Positions 10,666 to 19,078 of a stretch of DNA of 64,000 nucleotides are shown in pieces. Source of the stretch: Paracoccaceae bacterium (GTDB taxonomy: Bacteria > Pseudomonadota > Alphaproteobacteria > Rhodobacterales > Rhodobacteraceae). Within the stretch, counting starts at the first letter, position 1; each line of letters begins with the position of its first letter. Under the pieces are notes generated by a model. It searched no databases. It was not told where the DNA came from and saw only the letters and a program-made list of their open reading frames with translations. Location of the stretch: positions 1-64,000 of the forward strand of contig JACSRN010000132.1 of the NCBI GenBank assembly GCA_014879735.1, written 5' to 3'. The position numbers and the translations under genes were made by a program.

Positions 10666-11628
10666 CTACCCCCAAAGCTCTGCCGGGGCCGGATAGATGC
10701 TGCGGTCATCATAGACAACCGGATAGGCGCGGTCGGCTGTCATGTCGACCGGGCCGTCAAGGTCCGACCAGTCGGCGCCCTGCGCCACAAGGATCGCCGG
10801 TGCCATCGACAGGCTGGACGAGATCATGCAGCCCACCATCACCCGAAATCCCAGGCGCCGCGCCGCGTCGCGGGCGCGCAGTGCCTCGGTCAGGCCGCCG
10901 GTCTTGTCCAGCTTCAGGTTCACCACATCGTAGCGGCCCTGCAGCGCCGCCAGCGAGGCCGCATCATGCGCGCTTTCGTCGGCGCAGACCGGCAGCGGCC
11001 GGGCAATTTCGCCCAGCATCGCATCGGCACCCTGCGGCAGCGGCTGTTCCACCATCTCCACCCCCAGCCGCAGCAGATACGGGGCAAGGTCGGTATAGAC
11101 CTCTGGCGTCCAGCCTTCGTTCGCGTCGACAATCAGCCGCACGCCGGGCGCGCCCTGCCGCACCGCCTCGATCCGTGGCATGTCGGCGGCCGTGCCCAGC
11201 TTTACCTTCAGCACCGCGCGGTGGCGATTGCGGGCTGCCGCCTCGCGCATCCGGCCCGGCGTATCCAGCGACAGGGTGAAGGCAATCTCTACTGGCCCTG
11301 GCGCAGCCAGACCAGCCAATTGCCAGACGGCGCGGCCGGCGGCCTTGGCCTCCAGATCCCAGAGCGCGCAATCCAGCGCGTTGCGGGCGGCGCCCGGTGG
11401 CATCGCGTCTTGCAGCGCCAGCCGGGTGATCCCGTCCGGCAGGGCCCGTAGCCTGGCCATGGCATCCTCGACCGTCTCGCCATAGCGCGGATAGGGCACG
11501 CCCTCGCCACGGCCGCGCTGGTCGCCGCGCATGACGGTGGCGGTCACGACCCGCGCCTCGGTCTTCGAGCCGCGACTGATGGTAAAGGGGTTCTTCAGCG
11601 GAAACACATCGGCGGAGACGGTGATCAT
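10666..11628 (-). CDS. dgcA: Enolase-superfamily N-acetyl-D-Glu racemase DgcA / L-Ala-D/L-Glu epimerase-like
   Basis: LKVKLG (KxK), VDANEGW, EQPLP, CADES, NLKLDKTGGL motifs. Confidence 0.85.
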   Translation of the reverse strand: MITVSADVFPLKNPFTISRGSKTEARVVTATVMRGDQRGRGEGVPYPRYGETVEDAMARLRALPDGITRLALQDAMPPGAARNALDCALWDLEAKAAGRAVWQLAGLAAPGPVEIAFTLSLDTPGRMREAAARNRHRAVLKVKLGTAADMPRIEAVRQGAPGVRLIVDANEGWTPEVYTDLAPYLLRLGVEMVEQPLPQGADAMLGEIARPLPVCADESAHDAASLAALQGRYDVVNLKLDKTGGLTEALRARDAARRLGFRVMVGCMISSSLSMAPAILVAQGADWSDLDGPVDMTADRAYPVVYDDRSIYPAPAELWG

Positions 11629-11787
11629 TGGCGCTTCCTTGCGGTTGCGACCAGATTGCAGGCGTCCGCCCGAGGTTCAAGACAGCACCCGGGTATTCTG
11701 CAAGAGCAAAAGGAATGTTGCACTGCGGCGCGCAATATTCTAGCTCTTTGGCGACGAGTCGTGAAATATCATTGCCGAGAGGTCCCG

Positions 11788-12747
11788 ATGAGCTTCCGCA
11801 TTCAGCCCGCCGCCCCTGCGCGTCCGAACCGCTGCCAGCTGTTCGGCCCGGGGTCCCGCCCGGCCCTGTTCGAGAAGATGGCGGCCAGCGCGGCGGATGT
11901 GATCAACCTTGATCTTGAAGATTCGGTCACGCCTGCCGACAAGCCGCAGGCGCGGGCCAATATCATCGACGCCATCAACAGCATCGACTGGGGCAAGAAG
12001 ACGCTTTCTGTACGGATCAACGGCCTCGACACGCCCTATTGGTATCAGGATGTGGTGCAGGTGCTGGAACAGGCCGGCGACCGCATCGACCAGATCATGA
12101 TTCCCAAGGTCGGCTGCGCCGCCGATGTCTATGCGGTGGATGCCCTTGTCACCGCCATCGAACGCGCCAAGGGCCGGCAAAGGCCCATAAGCCTTGAAGT
12201 CATCATCGAGACCGCCGCCGGCATCGCCCATGTCGAGGAAATCGCCGCCAGCAGCCCCCGCCTGCAGGCGATGAGCCTGGGGGCCGCCGATTTCGCCGCC
12301 TCGATGGGGATGCAGACCACCGGCATCGGCGGCACGCAGGAAAATTACTACATGATCCGCGAGGGCCAGAAATACTGGCCCGACCCCTGGCATTGGGCGC
12401 AGACCGCCATCGTTGCCGCCTGCCGCACCCATGGCGTGCTGCCGGTGGACGGGCCATTCGGCGATTTCTCGGATGACGAGGGCTTTCGCGCGCAGGCCCG
12501 TCGCTCGGCCACGCTGGGCATGGTCGGCAAATGGGCGATCCACCCCAAGCAGGTGGCCCTGGCGAACGAAGTCTTCACGCCCTCGGACACCGCCGTGACC
12601 GAGGCGCGTGAAATCCTCGCCGCGATGGAGGCCGCCAAGGCCGCCGGCCAAGGCGCCGCCACCTACAAGGGCCGACTGATCGACATCGCCAGCATGCGGC
12701 AGGCCGAGGTGATCGTGCGGCAGGCGGAAATCATCGCAGGCCGATAG
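11788..12747 (+). CDS. mcl1: L-malyl-CoA/beta-methylmalyl-CoA lyase (CitE-like)
   Basis: [47 protein letters not shown]; 319 aa. Confidence 0.92.
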   Translation: MSFRIQPAAPARPNRCQLFGPGSRPALFEKMAASAADVINLDLEDSVTPADKPQARANIIDAINSIDWGKKTLSVRINGLDTPYWYQDVVQVLEQAGDRIDQIMIPKVGCAADVYAVDALVTAIERAKGRQRPISLEVIIETAAGIAHVEEIAASSPRLQAMSLGAADFAASMGMQTTGIGGTQENYYMIREGQKYWPDPWHWAQTAIVAACRTHGVLPVDGPFGDFSDDEGFRAQARRSATLGMVGKWAIHPKQVALANEVFTPSDTAVTEAREILAAMEAAKAAGQGAATYKGRLIDIASMRQAEVIVRQAEIIAGR

Positions 12748-13010
12748 CGCAGATATTGACAGAAGTTTGTGGCGTTTGGCACCGTCCACTGCAGCGGTGC
12801 CCGATTCCCGGGCAGATTGCAAAAGATGCCCGCGCCGCGACCCACGGGGAGAGGAGGCCCCGCGCGGCAAATGGGAGGAGGCGCGCGCCCCGCGGCGAAA
12901 GCTGCGGGGCGCCGCCGCTTCTTGCCGCCCACTGCGTGGCGCGCCGCAAGTCGAGTTGCACTTCGGCCCCCTCCCGGCCATATAGGGCAGGACCGCATGA
13001 GGGTGTGCCG

Positions 13011-13970
13011 ATGATCTATCTCGAGTTCGAGAAGCCCCTGGCCGAAATCGAAGGCAAGGCCGAGGAACTGCGCGCGATGGCGCGCGATGGAAAAGGGATG
13101 GATGTCTCGAAAGAGGCCGAGGCGCTGGACCGCAAGGCCGAAACGGCGTTGCGCGACCTCTACAAGAACCTGACGCCCTGGCAGAAATGCCAGGTCGCGC
13201 GCCATCCCGACCGGCCGCATTGCAAGGACTACATCGAGACGCTGTTCACCGAATATACGCCGCTGGCCGGCGACCGGGCCTTTGCCGACGATCATGCGGT
13301 GATGGGGGGCCTTGCCCGCTTCAACGACCGCCCCGTGGTGGTGATCGGCCATGAGAAGGGCCACGACACCAAGACCCGGATCGAACGCAATTTCGGCATG
13401 GCCCGCCCCGAAGGCTATCGCAAGGCAATCCGCCTGATGGATCTGGCAGACCGCTTCCGCCTGCCGGTCGTGACGCTGATCGACACCGCCGGCGCCTATC
13501 CCGGCAAGGGTGCCGAAGAGCGGGGCCAGGCCGAGGCCATCGCGCGGTCCACCGAGAAATGCCTCGCCATCGGCGTACCGCTCATCTCGGTCATCATCGG
13601 CGAGGGTGGGTCTGGCGGGGCCGTGGCCTTTGCCACGGCAAACCGCATCGCAATGCTGGAACATTCGATCTATTCGGTGATCAGTCCCGAAGGCTGCGCC
13701 TCGATCCTGTGGAAGGATGCCGAGAAAATGCGTGAGGCCGCCGAGGCGCTGCGGCTGACGGCGCAGGATCTGCAGAAGCTGGGCGTGATCGACCGGATCG
13801 TGAAGGAACCCGTCGGCGGCGCGCAGCGGGCGCCCCGCGAGACGATCGAGGCGGTCGGCAAGGCGGTCGAAACGATGCTTGCCGAACTCTCGGGCAAGAA
13901 GCGGGACCTGCTGGTCCGCGACCGCCGGCAAAAGTTTCTCGATCTGGGGTCGAAGGGGCTGGCGGCGTGA
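13011..13970 (+). CDS. accA: Acetyl-CoA carboxylase carboxyltransferase subunit alpha
   Basis: [62 protein letters not shown]. Confidence 0.97.
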   Translation: MIYLEFEKPLAEIEGKAEELRAMARDGKGMDVSKEAEALDRKAETALRDLYKNLTPWQKCQVARHPDRPHCKDYIETLFTEYTPLAGDRAFADDHAVMGGLARFNDRPVVVIGHEKGHDTKTRIERNFGMARPEGYRKAIRLMDLADRFRLPVVTLIDTAGAYPGKGAEERGQAEAIARSTEKCLAIGVPLISVIIGEGGSGGAVAFATANRIAMLEHSIYSVISPEGCASILWKDAEKMREAAEALRLTAQDLQKLGVIDRIVKEPVGGAQRAPRETIEAVGKAVETMLAELSGKKRDLLVRDRRQKFLDLGSKGLAA

Positions 13971-14281
13971 ATCCCTGGGCCATCGTCGCACTTGCCGGCC
14001 TGATGGAGATGGGCTGGGCGCTGGGGCTGAAATATTCCGACGGTTTCACCCGGCTCTGGCCGACGGTCATCACCGCAGTGCTGGCGCTGGGTTCGTTCTG
14101 GCTGCTGAGCCTGGCGATGAAATCCCTGCCGGTCGGCACGGCCTATGCGGTCTGGGTGGGCATCGGCGCCATCGGCACTGCCATCGCGGCGGTATTCCTG
14201 TTCCACGAACCCGTCGGCCTCTTGCGCGTGCTGGGCGTGGCGCTGATCCTTGCCGGCATCGTCGCGCTGAAATTTGCCTGA
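13967..14281 (+). CDS. sugE: SMR-family exporter of the SugE/Gdx (guanidinium) subtype
   Basis: 104 aa; [17 protein letters not shown] and [24 protein letters not shown] overlap with accA. Confidence 0.9.
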   Translation: MNPWAIVALAGLMEMGWALGLKYSDGFTRLWPTVITAVLALGSFWLLSLAMKSLPVGTAYAVWVGIGAIGTAIAAVFLFHEPVGLLRVLGVALILAGIVALKFA

Positions 14282-14591
14282 TCGGCCAGGTCATTCTTGC
14301 GACGGCCTTGGCAATGGTCGCGGCCGCCACCCCATCGGCATGCGGGACGGGCGGCCTGACACCCTCAGCATGATGCAAGCCCCCGGAGACAATTCGGTGC
14401 GGCCAGACCTTGCGGCCCTGGCGTGCAGCGTCGCGGTGAGCCGGGCGCGGTATTCGGCCCCTGCCCCGAGGACCGGCCAAGGCACTGGATGCAATGCGAT
14501 GCCGGCCATGTCGCAACCGACCTGCCCCACGCAAGGCTGACCTGTCCGCAGGCGGCAGGGCAAGCCCGGGACGGCCTACCCCGCCGGAGCG

Positions 14592-16229
14592 CTATCGCTG
14601 CCGGGTTGCAAAGTCCGGAGCGACGTAGAACGGCGCGCTTTGCGGTGGCAGTTTTTTCCCCAGCAGGATGTCTGCCGCCCTTTCCGCAACCATGAACACC
14701 GGCGCATTGGTATTGGCGCTTGGCTCATCGGGAAAGACCGAGGCATCCACGACGCGCAGCCCCTCGACCCCTCTGACCGCCAGATCCGGGGTGCAGACCG
14801 CGGTCTCGTCCAGGCCCATCCGGCAGGTGCCGACCGGGTGGAAACCGCTTCCCGCATTCGCGCGGATATAGGCATCGACCTCCGCATCCGTGCTGACACC
14901 ATGGCTTGGCCCGAACGGGCGACCCCTGAGCCGGTCAAAGGGCTTTTGTGCCGCGATTTCCATGGTCAGTTTCATGGCATTGCGAATATCGATGACGTCC
15001 TGTTCGGTGCCGAGGAAATTCGGATCGATCAAGGGTGCCGCCGTCGGATCGGCGCTGGCAAGGCGCACCGTGCCGGCACTGGCCGGCCGCATCGTTCCGA
15101 CACCGAAATTGAAGCCATGCTCCTTGCTGACCGACCAGCCATCCAGCAGAAACGGCTTGAAATGGATCTGGGCATCGGGGTGTTCGATCCCCTCCCGGCT
15201 CCTGAAAAATGCCCCCACCTCGATATGTGTCGAGGATCCCGGCCCCTTGTGGGTCAGCAGCCATTCCAGGCCCACGGCAATCTTCCTGTCCCACCGCCGA
15301 TAGCGGTTCAGGGCGATAGGCTCGTTTGCGGCATATTGGGTCAGCACATGGATATGGTCCCGAAGATTCTCGCCAACCCCCGCCAGATCCTGGCGGACAG
15401 TCACGCCAAGCCTGTGAAGCTGGTCTGCAGGGCCGATCCCTGACAGCATGAGCAACTGCGGCGAGTGGAATGCCCCACCGCTCAGAATGACCTCCGCGCC
15501 TGCCGCGGCCCTATGCTCTTGCCCGCCGCGCCGATAGGTGACGCCAACCGCCCGCGTCCCGGAAAAGTCGACATGCGAGACACGGACCCCGGTTTCGACA
15601 GTGACGGTCCTGCCATGATCGCTGTGGCGCAGATAGGCGTAGGAGGCGCTGTCCCTGACGCCGTTTCTTATGTTCATGTCCCAGCAGCCGAAACCTTCCT
15701 GCTGGAATCCGTTGACCTCTTGCGTGACCGGATAACCCGCTGCCACCCCGGCGGCCAGAAACGCCTGATCCATGGGATGCGAGGCTTCGCCGCGCCGCAC
15801 CGAAATTGGCCCGCTGTCGCCGCGATAGTCATTCCCCGGGCCGTGATAGGTTTCCATCCGCCGGAAATAGGGCAGCACATCGGCATAGGACCAGCCCGGC
15901 GCACCCTTCGCCGCCCATCGATCGTAGTCAAGCGCATGGCCGCGCAAATAGACCTGCCCGTTGATCGAGGAGGATCCGCCAAGAACCTTGCCGCGCGGCT
16001 GAAAGATCCTGCGGCCATCCAGGTGCTTTTGCGGAACGGTCCAGAAGCAGTAGTTGAACGGCCCGCCCTGGAAATTCTGCCCGAAGGCGGCGGGCATCTG
16101 GATGCTCCAATGCCTGTCACTGCCGCCTGCCTCAAGCAGGAGGACCTTGTGGCCACTCTCGGCCAGCCGCGATGCTACGACACATCCGGCAGTGCCTGCC
16201 CCGACGATCACATAGTCATAGGCCTTCAT
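14592..16229 (-). CDS. GMC family oxidoreductase (choline dehydrogenase-like)
   Basis: YDYVIVGAGTAGCVVASRLAE, GGSSSINGQVYLRG, SGGAFHSPQLLMLSGIGPA, ASVFPDEPSANTNAPVFMVAERAAD. Confidence 0.93.
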   Translation of the reverse strand: MKAYDYVIVGAGTAGCVVASRLAESGHKVLLLEAGGSDRHWSIQMPAAFGQNFQGGPFNYCFWTVPQKHLDGRRIFQPRGKVLGGSSSINGQVYLRGHALDYDRWAAKGAPGWSYADVLPYFRRMETYHGPGNDYRGDSGPISVRRGEASHPMDQAFLAAGVAAGYPVTQEVNGFQQEGFGCWDMNIRNGVRDSASYAYLRHSDHGRTVTVETGVRVSHVDFSGTRAVGVTYRRGGQEHRAAAGAEVILSGGAFHSPQLLMLSGIGPADQLHRLGVTVRQDLAGVGENLRDHIHVLTQYAANEPIALNRYRRWDRKIAVGLEWLLTHKGPGSSTHIEVGAFFRSREGIEHPDAQIHFKPFLLDGWSVSKEHGFNFGVGTMRPASAGTVRLASADPTAAPLIDPNFLGTEQDVIDIRNAMKLTMEIAAQKPFDRLRGRPFGPSHGVSTDAEVDAYIRANAGSGFHPVGTCRMGLDETAVCTPDLAVRGVEGLRVVDASVFPDEPSANTNAPVFMVAERAADILLGKKLPPQSAPFYVAPDFATRQR

Positions 16230-16340
16230 CGAACGTCCTCCGCCAGGCCATGCTGTCCGGCCCCAAGCCTGCCTTTCAAGGATGCGGCCAGGCACGGCAC
16301 CGCCCGCATCGTTCTTTCAGAGAATCGCCGCCGCCACACC

Positions 16341-17834
16341 TCAGACTGCATACCATGGCGCGGCGACGCGGCCCTGGAATGTCACCGCCTTGACGTGGGT
16401 ATAGAGATTCAGCGTTTCCCGGCAGTGCTCGCTGCCATGGCCGCTTTCCTTGACACCGCCGAACGGCACCCCGGTCGCAAGGTTCGAGAACTGGTTGATC
16501 CAGATTGACCCGGCTTCCAGCCGGTTTGCCGCGTCCATCGCGGTCGCAATGCTGGAGGTATAGACGCCGGCCGACAGTCCGTAGACCGTTCCATTGGCCT
16601 CCTGGATCATCGTTTCGTAGTCCTTCCACCGCACGACGGACAGCACCGGGCCAAAGATCTCCTCCTGCGCGATGCGCATCTCGTTGCGCACCTCAAAGAC
16701 CGTCGGTTCGATGAAATATCCGAACTCATGCCCCGCAACGGATTTTCTGCCGCCACCGACGACGAGGCCCGCCCCCTCCTTCTTTCCGGCATCGATGTAG
16801 CCAAGAACCCGCTGACCCTGCTTCTCGGACACGAGGCAACCGATGCGGGTCGTCTCGTTCATCGGGGCGCCGATGGTCAGCCGCTTGGCGGCCACGGACA
16901 GGCAATGCATGAAATCGTCATACAGGCTGTCGTGCAGGAACAGCCGCGACCCCGCCAGACAGGACTGCCCATTGCAGTACATCGAAGCGACCAGGGCATT
17001 GTCGACGACTGCGTCGACATCCTCGATATCGGGGAACACGATGTTCGCACCCTTGCCGCCCAGTTCCAGGGAAACGGGAACCAGCCGATCAGCGCCGGCG
17101 TGGGAAATGATCCGCCCGATTTCGCCACTTCCGGTGAACGAAAGCTTGCTGACGCCGGGATGGGCGGTCAGGGCGGCACCCGCTTCATGGCCATATCCCG
17201 GAACGATGTTCACAACCCCAGGCGGGAAGATTTCGGCAATGTGCCGCGCCAGTTCCATGGTGGAAAGCGAGGCGTTCTCATCGGGTTTCAGCACCACCGT
17301 ATTCCCGGCGGCAAGCGCAGGCGCAAGTTTGAACGCCGCCATGATCGCGGGCACGTTCCACGGGATGATCTGGCCGCAAACGCCGATCGGCTCGCGCCGT
17401 GCCACAAAATAGCCGTTGGGGATCGGCCGACCGTAATCCTCATATGTCAGGATCGCCCCGGCAAAGTAGCGAAATTGCGAGATCGCCTTCAGATGATCGC
17501 CACGCACCTCGCTGCGGGCACGCCCTACGTCGAGCGTGTCGATGATGGTCAGGCGTTCCAGATCCCGTTCGATCGCATCCGCCAGTTTGAGAAGAAGGGC
17601 CGACCGCACCTCGACCGAGGTGGCTTTCCAGGCCGGGAAAGCGGCACGCGCCGCCCTTACGGCCTCATCGACCTCGGCTGCCCCGCAGCGGGCGACATCG
17701 GCCAGATGCTCGCCCGTTGCGGGATCAATCGCCGGAAAGGTGCCATTCGGCGCACTGTCTCGAAATGTCCCGCCGATGAATGGGCCATAGATCGGCATCA
17801 GCCCCAGATTGGAAATCGAAACAGAGATGTTCAT
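16341..17834 (-). CDS. NAD(P)-dependent aldehyde dehydrogenase
   Basis: FTGSGEIGR, LELGGKGANIVF, NGQSCLAGSR, FGPVLSV. Confidence 0.94.
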   Translation of the reverse strand: MNISVSISNLGLMPIYGPFIGGTFRDSAPNGTFPAIDPATGEHLADVARCGAAEVDEAVRAARAAFPAWKATSVEVRSALLLKLADAIERDLERLTIIDTLDVGRARSEVRGDHLKAISQFRYFAGAILTYEDYGRPIPNGYFVARREPIGVCGQIIPWNVPAIMAAFKLAPALAAGNTVVLKPDENASLSTMELARHIAEIFPPGVVNIVPGYGHEAGAALTAHPGVSKLSFTGSGEIGRIISHAGADRLVPVSLELGGKGANIVFPDIEDVDAVVDNALVASMYCNGQSCLAGSRLFLHDSLYDDFMHCLSVAAKRLTIGAPMNETTRIGCLVSEKQGQRVLGYIDAGKKEGAGLVVGGGRKSVAGHEFGYFIEPTVFEVRNEMRIAQEEIFGPVLSVVRWKDYETMIQEANGTVYGLSAGVYTSSIATAMDAANRLEAGSIWINQFSNLATGVPFGGVKESGHGSEHCRETLNLYTHVKAVTFQGRVAAPWYAV

Positions 17835-17873
17835 GGCTGTCTCCTAGCTGTTGATTGTGGAATGAACGGCGGC

Positions 17874-19028
17874 TCAGCTGGCTTGCCGCTGTTCGAAGCT
17901 GGTCGCCGACTGGCCGGAGATGATCTCGTCCAGCCGGACATCGACGCCAAGGCCCGGCCGGGTCGGGCGAACCAGGTTGCCGTCCTTCACGGTCAGTTCG
18001 CCCGTCATCAGATGATCATCCAGCCGGCAGAATCCATTCATTTCGCCAGGCAGCTTGAGGTTGGGCAACGAGAAGGCAAAATGCGCTTCGGCGGCATTGG
18101 CGACGTAGCCGGCAAGGCCATTGCCCACCGTCACCGGAATGCCCGCCGCCTGAAGGATGGCCGCGATCTTGCGGGCCGGCAGGATGCCACCGACCTTCAT
18201 CAGCTTGATCTTGACGGCATCGGCCGCCCGCCGGTCCACAATGCGCAGGGCGTCTTCGGGTGTGCGCACGCCTTCGTCCGCGATCACGGGGGCGTCGATG
18301 GCTGCCGCGATCCGGGCCATTCCCTCGATATCCCAGCCTGCGACCGGTTGCTCGAACGCCGATGCTCCAGCCTTTTCAAGCGCACGGATATGCGGGATCG
18401 CTGTATCCGCCCGATAGCCGATGACATGCAGCGACTGGCTGAAATCGACCGAAATCGAAACGTCGTTCCCCACGGCCTCGCGGACGGCAGAGACGTTCTC
18501 GATATCCTGCCGCAGGCTTGCGCCGACCCGAAGGTTGATGAACCTGAAACCCTGATCCACATAGCCGCGGGCCTGTGCGGCCAGCTCGGCAGAGGGCAGG
18601 ATGCCAAGATGCGGCGCACACAATGGAATGCTCTCGCGGACCGCGCCGCCGATCATGTCGAAGACCGGCCGATCCGCGATCTTTCCCATGATATCGTGGC
18701 AGGCAAGGTCGATGGTCGCATGGGCATAGAGATGGCCGCGTGCGACGCGCTGCATCCGCTCATGGATCGCTTCCAGATCATAGGGATCCGCGCCGATCAG
18801 GACGGGGGCAAGCTTGTTGTCGACCACCGCGATGATCGACTCCTGGAACTCCTCGAAGGGGGAGTAGAGCGCCGCGCTTGTCGTGCTCTGGCCAAAGCCC
18901 ACGACGCCGGCGTCGGTTTCAACAACGGTCAGCACCGAAGTGGAGACCCGCCGGTCCACCAGCGCGGTGATATAGGGAATCAGCATGGGCGCTTGCACCG
19001 CATAGGCGCGCACGGATGTGATCTTCAT
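17874..19028 (-). CDS. Mandelate racemase/muconate lactonizing enzyme (enolase superfamily) family protein
   Basis: MKITSVRAYAVQAP, FEQPV, IADEGV, KIKLMKVGGI; the KxK position reads INLRVG. Confidence 0.88.
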   Translation of the reverse strand: MKITSVRAYAVQAPMLIPYITALVDRRVSTSVLTVVETDAGVVGFGQSTTSAALYSPFEEFQESIIAVVDNKLAPVLIGADPYDLEAIHERMQRVARGHLYAHATIDLACHDIMGKIADRPVFDMIGGAVRESIPLCAPHLGILPSAELAAQARGYVDQGFRFINLRVGASLRQDIENVSAVREAVGNDVSISVDFSQSLHVIGYRADTAIPHIRALEKAGASAFEQPVAGWDIEGMARIAAAIDAPVIADEGVRTPEDALRIVDRRAADAVKIKLMKVGGILPARKIAAILQAAGIPVTVGNGLAGYVANAAEAHFAFSLPNLKLPGEMNGFCRLDDHLMTGELTVKDGNLVRPTRPGLGVDVRLDEIISGQSATSFEQRQAS

Positions 19029-19078
19029 CTGGAGTTCTCCATTCGTTTCATGTGAATTTCAGTACAGCCGCCTGACGG

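Noticed and set aside
14282-14591. Possible small genes or RNA in the sugE-GMC gap
   Set aside because: Several short ORFs on both strands, none with a convincing start or motifs; no clear hairpin plus U-run
16728-19055. 775-aa plus-strand ORF
   Set aside because: Antisense to the ALDH and enolase-family genes; no recognisable domains
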